DNA of 64,000 nt from Sphingopyxis fribergensis (GCF_000803645.1 NZ_CP009122.1:1216501-1280500), one strand, 5' to 3'. Shown: positions 7,869 to 17,323, numbered from the stretch's first letter. Made by a program: numbers and translations. Notes: generated by a model not told the origin, from the sequence alone.

Positions 7869-10859
7869 TCAGAACTCGGCGCTGATCCCGAGCGCGAAGG
7901 TGCGGCCGCTGGTCGTGTAGACCTCGGTGCGGTCGGCATCGCTGACGAACTGCCGGATGGGTTCGTTGGTAAGGTTGATGCCCTCGGCGGTCAGGCGCAG
8001 GCCGGGGCGGAGCTTGATATGCGCTTCGAAGTCGATGTTGTGCGTGCCGTTGATGCCGCCGCCCGAATTGGCCAGCGCATTGCCCGCGCCCGTCAGATAT
8101 TTGCTGCGATAGGCGTCCGAAATGCGCGCGCCCCACAGATCGTCTTCATAATAGAGCGTGATGTTGGCCGCCCATTTCGAAAGATCGAACAGCGGCAGCC
8201 GCTTTGACGCGGTGCCGTAAAACACATCCTGATGCCCGTCGAACCAGGTGCCGTTCGCGACGATACCAAGATTGCTGAGCGGGCCGGGCAGGAAGGTGAA
8301 GTCGTGCTTGAACGCGGCCTCGATGCCCTTGATGTTCGCGCCGGGTCCATTGACCGGCTGGCTGACGTCGAAGATCGTGTTCCCATCCTGCCCCTGGATC
8401 AACAGCGAGAGCGGCAGGCCAGTCTGGCTATAGGGAATCTGCTTCGTCGCCGAGGTGATGAAGCTGTCCATCTTCTTGTAGAAGAAGCCGAGCGACGCGA
8501 ATCCGTCATTGCCCATATAATATTCGACCGATCCCTCGACCGACGTCGCCTTATAGGGCTGGAGGAACGGGTTGCCGAAGCTGACGCTGCCGCCGTTCGG
8601 CCGCGTCGTGATGGACCCCGCCGCGGCGAGATCGCCGAGGCCCGGGCGGTTGACGTTACGGCTCGACGACAGGCGAACGACCAGATTGTCGGTAACGTCG
8701 AGCGCCAGATTGGCCGCTGGCAGCCAGCCTTCGCTGCTTGTTTCGATTCGCACCGGCACAAGGCCGCCCGTCGTCGCGAGATTGCCCGTCGAGGCGAGGT
8801 CGGTCGAATAATAGCGTAGCCCCGCATTGGCGCGCAGCCGCAGGTCGCCGAGCATCAGGTCGAAATCGAGCTGCGCAAAGCCGGACCATGTCTTCTCGTC
8901 GACCCGAAAATCGCTGCCCGCCTGCAGATTGGCGGGGCCCAGTTTTCGCGGGTCGCCGATCAGCGAATAGATGCCGTCGATGTCGCCGACGATATACTGG
9001 ATCAGCGTGTCGGGCTTCACCAGATGCTTGAGGTCGTTCGGGATCGCGGTGTTCGCGGGGACGTTGTGGAATATCTTGTTGTTATACTGATAACCCCGAT
9101 TGACGAAATGCTTGAACTGGGCGCCGGTGCGAAAGGTGATTTCGTCATTGGCTTCATACGCGGCATCGAGCTTCGCATTCGCATATTTGCTCGTGATCTG
9201 GTTTTCCTGCGTGTCGAGGCGCTGGAGTGTCCAGTTGTTCGGATCGGTGAGATCCTTGCCGTAAGTGTTGACCGGGATCGTCGGCCGCGTGTCGTAACCG
9301 AAGGTCATATCCTTGGCCTCGAGAAAGACCTTGTCGAACACGGGCTGGCTGAAATCCGACTGTTCATAGCCGCCGAGAGCATTGATGGTCAGCCTGTCGC
9401 TGACCTTCCAGCTTGCATTGGCGACGCCCTGATAGAAGTCGGTGTGGTTTTCGACGACATGGTGCTCGCTGCGCTGGTCGATGCCCGAAAAACTTGCCGC
9501 GCGCAGCGTATTGGTGTCGTCGATCACCGCGCTCTGAATGACCTGGCCGCCGGTGATCGAGCCCCCGGTCAGCGCGTTGGTGCCCGCGCTCGCGATCGCA
9601 TAATCGTCGCGTTTGTCCCACAGGCGCCCATAGAGGAAGTCGACGTCGAGCTTGAAATCGTCGCCAGGGTGATATTGCAGCGACGAGGTAACGCCGAGCC
9701 GCTTGCGGTCGGTGTACCAGGTCGAGGGCGACTGCGCCGTCGGCTGGTAGACCCCGGCGAGCAGCTTTTCGCGCGTCGCGGCGTCGATGTTCGGGCCGAT
9801 ATTCGCGGCGCCATATTTGGTGAGGCCCCAACCCCAGTTGCGATAGCCATATTCATTGGTCTTAATCTGGCTGTAGGCGACCGAGACGAGCGCGCCGAAA
9901 TCGCCCGAGCGCACCGACGCGAGTCCGACGAGGCGCGGGGTTACGCCGCTGGTGTTGTCGTTGGTCTGCGCCTTGGCCGAAACGACGAATTTCGCGCCGC
10001 TGTAATCGAACGGCTTGGCGCTGGTCAGCTGGACGGTGCCGGCGATGCCGCCTTCGTCCTGGTCGGCCGAATAGGATTTCCGGACCGTGACGCGTCCAAA
10101 CAATTCCGAGGCGAACAGGCTGTAGTCGAACGCACGCGACCGGCTCACGCCGCCACGATTGTCCATACCCGAGGCGGTGTTGCCGAGCACCTCCATGCCG
10201 TTGAGCTGGGTGCGCGTGAAGCCTGCGCCGAGCCCGCGCAGCGCGATCTGCCGGCCCTCGCCGCCGTCGCGCGTGATCGCTATGCCTGGAACACGCTGCA
10301 ACGATTCGGCAAGGTTCAGGTCGGGAAAGGCAGCGATATCGGTCGCGACGATGAAGTCCTGCGAACCAACGGCGCGGCGCTTCAGGTCCTGTGCGCGGCC
10401 GAGGCTCTCGCGGTAACCCGACACGACGATCTCGTCCCCCTCTGCTTCGGGGACGGCCGCCAGCGGGGCGGGGTCGGCCGCGGCGGTTTTGGGCGCGGCG
10501 GCGCGGGCAGGGCGCGCGGAGCGGGCGGTAGGCCGCGTCGCCGCCGCCTTCAGGATGGCGACGTCACCGCTGATCGACGCGGTCAGGTCGGTGCCCCTCA
10601 GCAACCGATCGAGCCCGGCGCGGATGCCATGGGTTCCTTGCAGGCCAGCGGTACGGCGACCCGCGACCAGATCGGGGGAGACGATCACTTGCACGCCCGT
10701 CGCGCGCGAATAGCGCGAAATCGCCGAGCGCAGGTCCGACGCGGCGATATCGAACGCGACCTGCCGGTCAGGCGCCGCGTCCGCCTTTGCTTCAGCGACA
10801 ACCGGCGCAGCGAGCGCTATCGCCAGCGTGATCCACGAAAAACCCCTTATCCGATGCAT
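7869..10859 (-). CDS. TonB-dependent receptor with N-terminal STN signalling domain
   Basis: 996 residues; the ATG at 10859 has GGAGGAATATC in front. After the signal peptide (to about residue 23) comes a secretin/TonB short N-terminal domain (FDIAASDLRSAISRYSRATG ... about 30-100), a Pro/Ala linker, the pre-plug motif DEIVVSGYRES, a plug (LNLAESLQRVPGIAITRDGG, IALRGLGAGFTRTQLNGMEV) and a long 22-stranded barrel ending in FALGISAEF. The STN domain contacts FecR in the periplasm when ligand is bound, so this receptor both transports and signals. It belongs with the FecR and sigma genes immediately upstream. The ligand is unknown; STN/FecIR systems serve iron chelates but in sphingomonads also other polymers. 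Confidence 0.95.
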   Translation of the reverse strand: MHRIRGFSWITLAIALAAPVVAEAKADAAPDRQVAFDIAASDLRSAISRYSRATGVQVIVSPDLVAGRRTAGLQGTHGIRAGLDRLLRGTDLTASISGDVAILKAAATRPTARSARPARAAAPKTAAADPAPLAAVPEAEGDEIVVSGYRESLGRAQDLKRRAVGSQDFIVATDIAAFPDLNLAESLQRVPGIAITRDGGEGRQIALRGLGAGFTRTQLNGMEVLGNTASGMDNRGGVSRSRAFDYSLFASELFGRVTVRKSYSADQDEGGIAGTVQLTSAKPFDYSGAKFVVSAKAQTNDNTSGVTPRLVGLASVRSGDFGALVSVAYSQIKTNEYGYRNWGWGLTKYGAANIGPNIDAATREKLLAGVYQPTAQSPSTWYTDRKRLGVTSSLQYHPGDDFKLDVDFLYGRLWDKRDDYAIASAGTNALTGGSITGGQVIQSAVIDDTNTLRAASFSGIDQRSEHHVVENHTDFYQGVANASWKVSDRLTINALGGYEQSDFSQPVFDKVFLEAKDMTFGYDTRPTIPVNTYGKDLTDPNNWTLQRLDTQENQITSKYANAKLDAAYEANDEITFRTGAQFKHFVNRGYQYNNKIFHNVPANTAIPNDLKHLVKPDTLIQYIVGDIDGIYSLIGDPRKLGPANLQAGSDFRVDEKTWSGFAQLDFDLMLGDLRLRANAGLRYYSTDLASTGNLATTGGLVPVRIETSSEGWLPAANLALDVTDNLVVRLSSSRNVNRPGLGDLAAAGSITTRPNGGSVSFGNPFLQPYKATSVEGSVEYYMGNDGFASLGFFYKKMDSFITSATKQIPYSQTGLPLSLLIQGQDGNTIFDVSQPVNGPGANIKGIEAAFKHDFTFLPGPLSNLGIVANGTWFDGHQDVFYGTASKRLPLFDLSKWAANITLYYEDDLWGARISDAYRSKYLTGAGNALANSGGGINGTHNIDFEAHIKLRPGLRLTAEGINLTNEPIRQFVSDADRTEVYTTSGRTFALGISAEF

Positions 10860-10972
10860 GATATTCCTCCGTTCGGGCGACGATCGCCTCGATCGGAAGA
10901 CGGGGCCGGACAGCAATCTGGACAAAAGAATTTTGTTGCGGTGCAGCGTCAATATGATGGCAATTTCGTGAC

Positions 10973-11884
10973 TTATTCCGCGGTGGCGACCAGCCTCAGC
11001 TTGTTGCCTTCGACGACGAGATCGAAGCCATAGGCATTGCCGATTGCACTGAGCAAAACGCGCGGATTGTCGGTCCGAAAGCGTCCCGACAGCTTGAGAT
11101 TGGCGATCGCGCGCGGCGGGTCCATGATGATCGGCCCATCGCGACGGTTGAGCGCGTCGATCAACTCGGTCAGCCGCAAATCGTCGGTGTCGAGCCAGCC
11201 GCGGCGCCAATCCTCGCGCGTCGCGTCAAACCGCTTGGGCGCGGCAGCCGTGCCATTGCCGAAGCGCGAGCGCCATCCCGCAGGCACGTCGACGCCTCCC
11301 CCGGCCCCCGCTCCTCCGAACCGGACCTTGCCGCGATAGACCGCCAGTTTGACCTCGCCGCGCGCCATCTCGACGTCGAAAGCCGTACCGAGCACGCGGA
11401 TCTCGGAGGCGCCGGCGCGAACCGCGAACGGCCGGTCGGCGTCGTGCGCGACGTCGAAATAGGCCTCGCCGTACCCAAGCGTCGCGAAGCGGCGGTCGCC
11501 GTCCAGTCGCACATCGACGCGCGTGGCGCCGTTGAGATGCAGCGTCGAGCCGTCGGCGAGCCGCACGTCGCGCTGCTCGCCGCGCGCGGTTTCGTAGCGC
11601 CCGACGACCGGCGCGGGATCGAGGGCGAACCAGCCGCCGATGCCACTCGCTGACACGAGCAGCGCGAGGCCGAGCATCACGCCGCCACGGCGGCGCGCGC
11701 GCGTCGCGCGGATATCGCCGTCGGAAAGCCGGCCGATCGCCGCGGAGCGTTCGAGCGCTTCCGCCAGCGCGGGGTCGTCCAGCGTCGCCTGGATATCGGC
11801 CGCGCGCGGCGGCGGCTTCGCGGGTCCGTCGCCGTCGTGCAGCGCCCAGCGCGCCGCGTCGATCAGGGTGCTGCGAGCGGTCAT
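10973..11884 (-). CDS. FecR-type anti-sigma factor / signal transducer
   Basis: 303 residues, started at the ATG at 11884, which overlaps the sigma-factor stop in an ATGA junction. The N-terminal ~80 residues form the cytoplasmic FecR_N (LIDAARWALHDGDG), followed by one membrane helix (GVMLGLALLVSASGIGGWFAL) and a periplasmic FecR domain (DGSTLHLNGATRVDVRLDGDRR, GEAYFDVAHDADRPFAVRAG, VLGTAFDVEMARGEVKLAVYRGKV). The C-terminal part (LTELIDALNRRDGP..LKLSGRF) is the receptor-contacting STN-like domain. It would hold the sigma factor inactive or assist it until the STN domain of the receptor (7869-10859) signals ligand binding. Confidence 0.93.
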   Translation of the reverse strand: MTARSTLIDAARWALHDGDGPAKPPPRAADIQATLDDPALAEALERSAAIGRLSDGDIRATRARRRGGVMLGLALLVSASGIGGWFALDPAPVVGRYETARGEQRDVRLADGSTLHLNGATRVDVRLDGDRRFATLGYGEAYFDVAHDADRPFAVRAGASEIRVLGTAFDVEMARGEVKLAVYRGKVRFGGAGAGGGVDVPAGWRSRFGNGTAAAPKRFDATREDWRRGWLDTDDLRLTELIDALNRRDGPIIMDPPRAIANLKLSGRFRTDNPRVLLSAIGNAYGFDLVVEGNKLRLVATAE

Positions 11885-12444
11885 GCGCCTGCTCCGGCGG
11901 GAAGGCCGCGCCGTTCGAGCGCGGCGCGGAGGCCGGCAAGCGCGCGGCTGCAATGTTTTTCGATCGCGGCGATGCTGAGGTCGAGATCGGCGGCGATCAC
12001 CGCGGCGGGCACGCCGTCGAGCCGCCGGCGCAGGAAGACTTCGCGCCGCAGCGGCGGCATCGCGCCCAGCGCGCGGACGAGGATGTCGACGCGCTGACGA
12101 TAGTCGAGGATTTCGTCGGCGCGCGGCTGCGGGCACGCGATATCGTCGGACAGCTCGACCGCCGACCGCGTTTGGCGGCGGCGCAGAAGGTCGAACACGA
12201 GGTTGCGCGCGACGGCAAAACAGAAGGCGCCGACATTCGCGACCGGCCGGGTGCGACGATAGCTATAGAGCCGGACATAGGTTTCCTGGACGATATCCTC
12301 ACTGTCGCTCCGGTCGCGCAACTGGCCGTCGACGAAGCGCCGAAGCGCGTCGTGCAGCACGACCTCCTCATGCGCCGACGGCCGCGCGGCCAGCATCACC
12401 GTCCCGTCAAAAGAACGGCCCGGTGGCCGCACTGGCATCGTCAT
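11881..12444 (-). CDS. FecI-type ECF RNA polymerase sigma factor
   Basis: 187 residues. Region 2 is visible as LRRFVDGQLRDRSDSEDIVQ-ETYVRLYSY..VGAFCFAVARNLVFDLLRRR, and region 4 as LGAMPPLRREVFLRRRLDGVPAAVIAADLDLSIAAIEKHCSRAL, the FecI-like helix-turn-helix. The first in-frame ATG (12444) is used; an internal Met 17 codons later is also possible. It is the first gene of the sigma-fecR-receptor unit and diverges from the phosphoesterase gene; 129 bases separate the two starts. Likely targets are the receptor promoter region (10860-10972) and perhaps the genes behind it. Confidence 0.93.
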   Translation of the reverse strand: MTMPVRPPGRSFDGTVMLAARPSAHEEVVLHDALRRFVDGQLRDRSDSEDIVQETYVRLYSYRRTRPVANVGAFCFAVARNLVFDLLRRRQTRSAVELSDDIACPQPRADEILDYRQRVDILVRALGAMPPLRREVFLRRRLDGVPAAVIAADLDLSIAAIEKHCSRALAGLRAALERRGLPAGAGA

Positions 12445-12573
12445 TGTCGGTCCTCGGCGGGGATGGGCCCCGAATCGTCTGCTCCGCTAGGCCGCCTCTA
12501 TGAAGCTGACATGACAATGACATGGAGCCTGACTAGGCGCGCTCGCATCTTTCCCGCTCGCTTGGAGTTGCCG

Positions 12574-13458
12574 ATGCGATTTTTCATTGTCCTGGCTGCG
12601 CTGGTAACGCTCGGCGCGAGCGCGCCGCCGCCCTCCGTCCCGGAAGAGCCGCTGTTCAGCATTGGTGCGATCGCCGACGTGCAATATGCCGACGCCGACG
12701 ACAATGGCGAGCGCCGTTACCGCACCGCGCCCGGCAAGCTCGCCGCCGCCATCGACGACTTCAATCGCCAGCGGCTCGATTTCGTCGTCCACCTCGGCGA
12801 TTTCATCGACCGCGACTGGGCGAGCTACGACACGCTTCTGCCGGTGGCGAAGCGGCTCAAGCACCGCTGGCACTTCGCGCTCGGCAATCATGAATTTTCG
12901 GTCGACGACGCATATAAGTCGCGCGTCCCCGCGAAGCTTGGCATGAAGGCGCGCTATTACAGCTTCGTCCGCCACGACTGGATGTTCATCGTCACCGACG
13001 GCAACGACCTCAGCAGCTATGCGTGGCCGGCGGGCAGCGCCGAACATCGGCGCAGCATGGATGCGCATGCGGCGCTCTATCCCGACAAGCCGCTGTGGAA
13101 CGGCGCCATCGGCGACATGCAGATGCGCTGGATCGACGCGGAGTTGACCAAGGCCGACCGGCGCGGGCTGAAGGTCATGCTATTCAGCCATTTCCCGCTC
13201 TGGCCCGAAAACCCGCACAATCTGTGGAACGCGCCCGCGGTGATGACGCTGATCGAGCGCCATCCCTCGGCAAAAATCTGGCTCGACGGCCATAATCATG
13301 AAGGCAATTACGGTGTCCGTGCGGGGGTGCACTACGTCAATCTGGCGGCGATGCTCGACACCGGCGAAACATCCTATGCGCGCCTCGACGTCTTTCCCGA
13401 TCGCGTGATTGTCGACGGAACAGGCCGCCAGCGCGACCTGACCCTGATGCTCCGCTGA
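12574..13458 (+). CDS. Exported metallophosphoesterase, ADPRibase-Mn (ADPRM)-like
   Basis: 294 residues starting at the ATG at 12574, preceded by GGAG at a good distance and followed by a signal peptide (ending GASA). Metal-site motifs of the calcineurin-like fold appear in order: GAIADVQYADAD, LGDFIDRDW, GNHEF, FSHFPLWPE and DGHNHEGNY. The GxIADVQYAD form, with Gln in place of the usual His of the first motif, and the following RYRTAPGKLAAAI match Mn-dependent ADP-ribose/CDP-alcohol diphosphatases. It may hydrolyse nucleotide-diphosphate conjugates such as ADP-ribose or CDP-choline, here in the periplasm. The gene stands alone between divergent and convergent neighbours. Confidence 0.85.
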   Translation: MRFFIVLAALVTLGASAPPPSVPEEPLFSIGAIADVQYADADDNGERRYRTAPGKLAAAIDDFNRQRLDFVVHLGDFIDRDWASYDTLLPVAKRLKHRWHFALGNHEFSVDDAYKSRVPAKLGMKARYYSFVRHDWMFIVTDGNDLSSYAWPAGSAEHRRSMDAHAALYPDKPLWNGAIGDMQMRWIDAELTKADRRGLKVMLFSHFPLWPENPHNLWNAPAVMTLIERHPSAKIWLDGHNHEGNYGVRAGVHYVNLAAMLDTGETSYARLDVFPDRVIVDGTGRQRDLTLMLR

Positions 13459-13488
13459 TCGAAGTCGGGTGGCGGAGTCCGGAGAGCG

Positions 13489-14244
13489 TCAGGCCGTGGC
13501 TTCGCGGCCGCGCATCTTGGTCGGCGCCATGCCAAAGCGGCGCGCAAAAGCCCGCGTAAAGCTGGCGTTGCTCATATAGCCGCAATTATAGCCGATGCTC
13601 GATATCGGCAGGTCGCTTTGCGCGAGCAACTGACGCGCGCGTTGCAGCCGCCGTTCGCTCACCGCCTCGGCGACGCTGCATTGATAGAGTTCGCGAAAGC
13701 CCCGCGTCAGCTTGGCTTTGCTGAGGCCGCAGCGGCGGGCGACATTTCCGACCGTCAGCTTTTCCTGCCACTTCTCGTTGACCAGCTGGTGCGCTGCCGC
13801 GACGCGCGTGATGTCGAGTTCGCTCAGCGACGTGCTGCCGCCCACTTCGACCATGCGGTCGGCGGCGAGTTCGGCGAAAAGCTGGCAGAGCAATTCCTGG
13901 CTGCGCGCGCTGCGGAGCATGTCGTCGACTTCGCTCTCGCCCTCGACCGCGACCACGGCGCGGCCGAGTCCGCGAAGATTGGCGGGGAGGTACCAGCGAC
14001 CATCCGCCTTGGGGCGGAGGGCGAACAGGCGATCGCACGCGGCGCGGCTGATCGCGAATACAACCAGATGATCGTCGGCCGGGCCCACGACATCTTCGGG
14101 AAGAAGCATCGAGACCGCGGGCTCGCCAATATCGCCAAAGCCGAAGATGAGCGCGTCGGGCGGCAAAACCGCGGGGTCGCAGGGGCCGCGACCGACGAAG
14201 CTCGTGAACTCCGGAGAAATGCGAATGGATAGCTTGTTGGTCAT
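13489..14244 (-). CDS. AraC-family transcriptional regulator
   Basis: 251 residues from the ATG at 14244; a TTG 18 codons upstream would also keep the frame. The N-terminal ~150 residues form a ligand-sensing domain I cannot name. Residues about 155-250 are the AraC double helix-turn-helix: VAAAHQLVNEKWQEKLTVGNVARRCGLSKAKLTRGFRELY, then LPISSIGYNCGYMSNASFTRAFARRFGMAPTKMR. The Gly-Tyr-x-Ser/Asn-Phe-x-Arg-Ala-Phe signature of the family is intact. It is divergent from the XRE-cupin regulator gene, with about 180 bases between starts, so it could control either itself or the D-amino-acid island. Confidence 0.9.
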   Translation of the reverse strand: MTNKLSIRISPEFTSFVGRGPCDPAVLPPDALIFGFGDIGEPAVSMLLPEDVVGPADDHLVVFAISRAACDRLFALRPKADGRWYLPANLRGLGRAVVAVEGESEVDDMLRSARSQELLCQLFAELAADRMVEVGGSTSLSELDITRVAAAHQLVNEKWQEKLTVGNVARRCGLSKAKLTRGFRELYQCSVAEAVSERRLQRARQLLAQSDLPISSIGYNCGYMSNASFTRAFARRFGMAPTKMRGREATA

Positions 14245-14427
14245 CCTGTCATCCCAGCGAATCGGGGCATCAGTGGCGGCGTCATGCCATATGTGCAATC
14301 ATCTTGGTCCTATCCGATACGCAGATTTTCTTTGCCGATTGTCTCAACCCATGATGCGGTCCGGCTTGATTGATGCGATAAATGCGCAAATATATGCTAG
14401 ATGAGAAAATCGTTTGAAAGGATGCAA

Positions 14428-15093
14428 ATGCCGGCAACCCGCCAACCCAGTCCCACCGGAAGCGATCGGCGGACCGCCATCGACGGTAATCCGGGAATAT
14501 TCCTGAGGGAATTGCGGACGGAAAAGGGATGGACGCTTGCCGAGGTCAGCGAGCGCACGCGCATTCCGGTTTCAACTTTGTCGAAGATTGAAACAGGCAA
14601 GATGTCGCTCAGCTATGAAAAGCTGCTCAGGCTCAGCCAGGGGCTCGACATCGACATCACGCAGTTGTTCGCGGCGGCGACGTCGGTTCCCGCCGCCACG
14701 CATACCGCCACCGGCCGGCGCAGCATCACCCCCGCCGGCGAGGGGCCTTCGATCAAGACGGCGACCTATAATTACACCTACCCGTCGGCGGACCTGCTCA
14801 ACAAGACGCTCAATCCGATGATCATCGACATCAAGGTGCGCTCGATCGACGATTTCGGCGACCTGATGCGCCACTCGGGGGAGGAATATGTCCTCGTCCT
14901 CGAAGGCGAATGCGAATTTCACACCGACATGTATGCGCCATCGCGCCTGAAGACCGGCGATTCGGCCTATTTCGACGCGTCGATGGGGCACGGCTATGTC
15001 GCGGTGGGCGATGGACCATGCCGTATCCTGTCGGTTTGCTCGGCAACCGATGCCGATCTGAAGTCGGTGCTTCACCCGGTCGAAACCGAATAA
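14428..15093 (+). CDS. XRE-family regulator with C-terminal cupin domain
   Basis: 221 residues if started at the ATG at 14428, which has AAAGGA five bases upstream; the ATG at 14401 lacks a ribosome site. Residues about 15-75 are an XRE helix-turn-helix (LRELRTEKGWTLAEVSERTRIPVSTLSKIE..LSYEKLLRLSQGL). Residues about 135-215 are a cupin (HSGEEYVLVLEGECEFHTD, LKTGDSAYFDASMGHGYVAVG) that would bind a small effector. Such regulators commonly sit beside the catabolic genes they control. It is followed by the serine hydrolase and the dgcN operon, both of which carry a TTTC-N7-GAAA inverted repeat in their promoter regions; it is the most likely ligand for that site (inference). Confidence 0.9.
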   Translation: MPATRQPSPTGSDRRTAIDGNPGIFLRELRTEKGWTLAEVSERTRIPVSTLSKIETGKMSLSYEKLLRLSQGLDIDITQLFAAATSVPAATHTATGRRSITPAGEGPSIKTATYNYTYPSADLLNKTLNPMIIDIKVRSIDDFGDLMRHSGEEYVLVLEGECEFHTDMYAPSRLKTGDSAYFDASMGHGYVAVGDGPCRILSVCSATDADLKSVLHPVETE

Positions 15094-15163
15094 TCCTTTG
15101 GTGCCGCGCTCCCGGTAATCGGCTGTCGCTGCCGCTTCGGAAAAATCCGTCGTTCTGAAATTT

Positions 15164-15184
15164 GTCGCGGCGCCGCGCCGCGAC
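15164..15184. terminator. GC-rich hairpin behind the XRE-cupin gene
   Basis: Perfect 9-bp inverted repeat (GTCGCGGCG / CGCCGCGAC) with a 3-base loop, 70 bases after the regulator stop. No run of T follows, so it is either a weak terminator or a pause/processing hairpin. Confidence 0.4.
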
Positions 15185-15203
15185 GGCACGGCCGCGTCCG
15201 CCA

Positions 15204-15264
15204 TTGACAAATTTCCGTTCCGGATGCCTATATCCAGAATTGAAAATATTTCAAAAAGTGAAAT
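15204..15264 (+). promoter_or_regulatory. Candidate promoter and operator of the serine hydrolase gene
   Basis: TTGACA at 15204-15209 is a full -35 match; CTATAT/TATATC at 15228-15234 is a plausible -10 (18-19 base spacer). Just downstream, at 15248-15264, lies the inverted repeat ATTTC-N7-GAAAT, positioned to block the transcription start. Related repeats occur at 17357-17375 and 31584-31604. Confidence 0.55.
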
Positions 15265-15311
15265 TTCTGCGATAAGGCGGGCAAATGGCTACGTCGAAAG
15301 AGGAGGGGCGA

Positions 15312-17285
15312 ATGCGGTTTACATGGTCTCGCGCAATGCTGGCTGCGGCGATGATGGTCGGGGTCATGGCGCCATCGGTGAACCCGACCGCCGCGCGAAC
15401 GACGCCCAAACCGGTGGATGCGCTGGCCCCAAGCCCGTTACCCACCCCCGCGATGACCAAAAGCGACATCGATGCCTGGCTCGACGGCTATATGCCCTAT
15501 GCCCTGAAGCGCGGGGACGCGGCGGGGGCGGTCGTGGTGGTCGTCAAGGACGGCAAAGTGCTGACGCAGCGCGGCTTCGGTTACGCCGATGTCGGCGCGC
15601 GGCGGCCGGTCGACCCCGAAACCACAGTTTTCAAGCAGGCCTCGGTATCGAAACTGATTACCTGGACCGCGGTGATGCAGCTTGTCGAGCAGGGCAAGAT
15701 CGATCTCGACCGCGACATCAACGCCTATCTCGATTTCAGGATTCCGGCCTTCGCTGGCAAGCCGATCACGATGCGCAATTTGATGACGCATACCGGCGGC
15801 TTCGACGAAGTGCAGCGTGGGCTCAACAGCTATGACCCGAAGAAAATCCCTTCGCTCGGCGACGCGCTGAAGCGTCAGGTGCCCTACCGCATCTATGCAC
15901 CGGGAACGACGCCGGCCTATTCGAACTACGGCACCTCACTGGCGGGTTATATCGTCGAGCGTGTATCGGGGCTCTCGTACAATGACTATGTCGAGCGCCA
16001 CATCTTCGCGCCTGCAGGCATGACGCGATCGACTTTTCGCCAGCCGCTTCCCGCGCGGCTGCAGCCCTTGATGGCGAACGGCTATATGCTGGGATCGGGA
16101 AAGCCTGGGCCGTTCGAACTCAGCAGTCTCACGCCGTCGGGCGCGATGGCCGCGTCGGGCGCCGACATGGCACGCTTTATGATCGCACATCTCGACAAGG
16201 GCGGGCCGCTATTGAAACCCGCCACCGCGGCGCAAATGCACGACACGGTCCTGCGGCTGGTCCCACCGCTCAACGGCATGGCGCTCGGCTTTTATGAGCA
16301 AAATATCAACGGCCGCAGGGCGCTGTCGCATGCGGGCGACAGCCTCAATTTCCACAGCCAGCTCTGGATATTTCCCGAGGAGAAGGTCGGCATCTATATG
16401 TCGATGAACGCCGCGGGGACGCAGAATGTATCGGGGCCGATCCGTGCCTATCTGTTCGAAGCCTTCGCCGATCGCTATTTCCCGTTTGCGCAGCGGGACG
16501 GCCGCGTCGATGCCGCAACCGCGCGCGAACATGCGCGCATGATGGTCGGCACCTACAACAAGACCCGTCGGCTCGAAACGAGCTTTCTGAAAGCGATGGA
16601 ACTGGCCGGGCAGACGAAAGTCTTCTTGGATAGCGACGGTGGCATCCGGCTGAACGCGGTGCAGGGTATCGGCGGTCAGCCGCGCAAATGGGTCGAAATC
16701 GCCCCGTTCGTCTGGCGCGAAGCCGGCGGCAAGATGCGCCTCGCTGCCAGGGTCGAAAATGGCCGCGTCGTGCGTTTCAGCGTCGATTCGGCGTCGCCCT
16801 ATATCGCATTCGATCGCGTGCCCTGGTATCTGTCGACCGCCTGGCTGACGCCGGCGATGCTCGCCAGCCTCGGCGCGCTTTTACTGACAGCGATTGCCTG
16901 GCCCGCCGCGGCGCTCGCCCGTCGCCGCTACGGCGTGAAAGCCGACCTCGCGCCCGCCGCGCTCAAAAGCTACCGGCTGACGCGCGGCTTTGCGGCGCTC
17001 GCCGTCGCCGTGATGCTCGGGTGGATCCTGTTCGTGTCGACGCTGGTCCGCGATTTCTCGTCGCTGAGCGGCGAACTCGATTGGGCGCTGGTCACGCTCC
17101 AGATCGTAACGCCGATCATATTTCTCGGCCTGCTTGCCAGCGCGATCTGGAATATCCGGCACGTCTGGACCGGCAAACGCGGCCGCTTCGCCAAATTCTG
17201 GAGCATCGTCTTGCTGATCAGCGCGGTGGTGCTCCTCTGGATCGGCGCAGGCTTCCACCTGATCGGCTTCGGGACCCGCTTCTGA
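15312..17285 (+). CDS. Class C beta-lactamase-fold serine hydrolase with C-terminal membrane domain
   Basis: 657 residues; the start at 15312 is supported by GAGGAGGGG immediately upstream and a signal peptide (to about residue 28). The catalytic domain (about 60-400) has the nucleophile motif Ser111-Val-Ser-Lys114 and Tyr203-Ser-Asn205. The C-terminal third after residue 500 contains about four hydrophobic helices (WLTPAMLASLGALLLTAIAW, LAVAVMLGWILFVSTL and others), so the enzyme is tethered to a membrane. The family includes D-aminopeptidases, DD-peptidases and esterases. A tandem-type paralogue is at 26177-28168. Its place before dgcN suggests release of D-amino acids from peptides, but the substrate is inferred. 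Confidence 0.88.
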   Translation: MRFTWSRAMLAAAMMVGVMAPSVNPTAARTTPKPVDALAPSPLPTPAMTKSDIDAWLDGYMPYALKRGDAAGAVVVVVKDGKVLTQRGFGYADVGARRPVDPETTVFKQASVSKLITWTAVMQLVEQGKIDLDRDINAYLDFRIPAFAGKPITMRNLMTHTGGFDEVQRGLNSYDPKKIPSLGDALKRQVPYRIYAPGTTPAYSNYGTSLAGYIVERVSGLSYNDYVERHIFAPAGMTRSTFRQPLPARLQPLMANGYMLGSGKPGPFELSSLTPSGAMAASGADMARFMIAHLDKGGPLLKPATAAQMHDTVLRLVPPLNGMALGFYEQNINGRRALSHAGDSLNFHSQLWIFPEEKVGIYMSMNAAGTQNVSGPIRAYLFEAFADRYFPFAQRDGRVDAATAREHARMMVGTYNKTRRLETSFLKAMELAGQTKVFLDSDGGIRLNAVQGIGGQPRKWVEIAPFVWREAGGKMRLAARVENGRVVRFSVDSASPYIAFDRVPWYLSTAWLTPAMLASLGALLLTAIAWPAAALARRRYGVKADLAPAALKSYRLTRGFAALAVAVMLGWILFVSTLVRDFSSLSGELDWALVTLQIVTPIIFLGLLASAIWNIRHVWTGKRGRFAKFWSIVLLISAVVLLWIGAGFHLIGFGTRF

Positions 17286-17292
17286 CCCGCGT

Positions 17293-17323
17293 AGGCGGGA
17301 CGTCTTGCATAACCGTCCCGCCT
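17293..17323. terminator. Hairpin behind the first serine hydrolase
   Basis: 10-bp perfect inverted repeat (AGGCGGGACG / CGTCCCGCCT) with an 11-base loop, starting 8 bases after the stop codon. There is no T-run afterwards, so it may be a partial terminator that separates this gene from the dgcN operon. Confidence 0.5.

Noticed and set aside
9024..11033. 669-codon + strand frame opposite the STN-type TonB receptor
   Set aside because: Arg/Asp/Val-rich shadow translation. The - strand has the STN, plug and barrel motifs and a good ribosome site.
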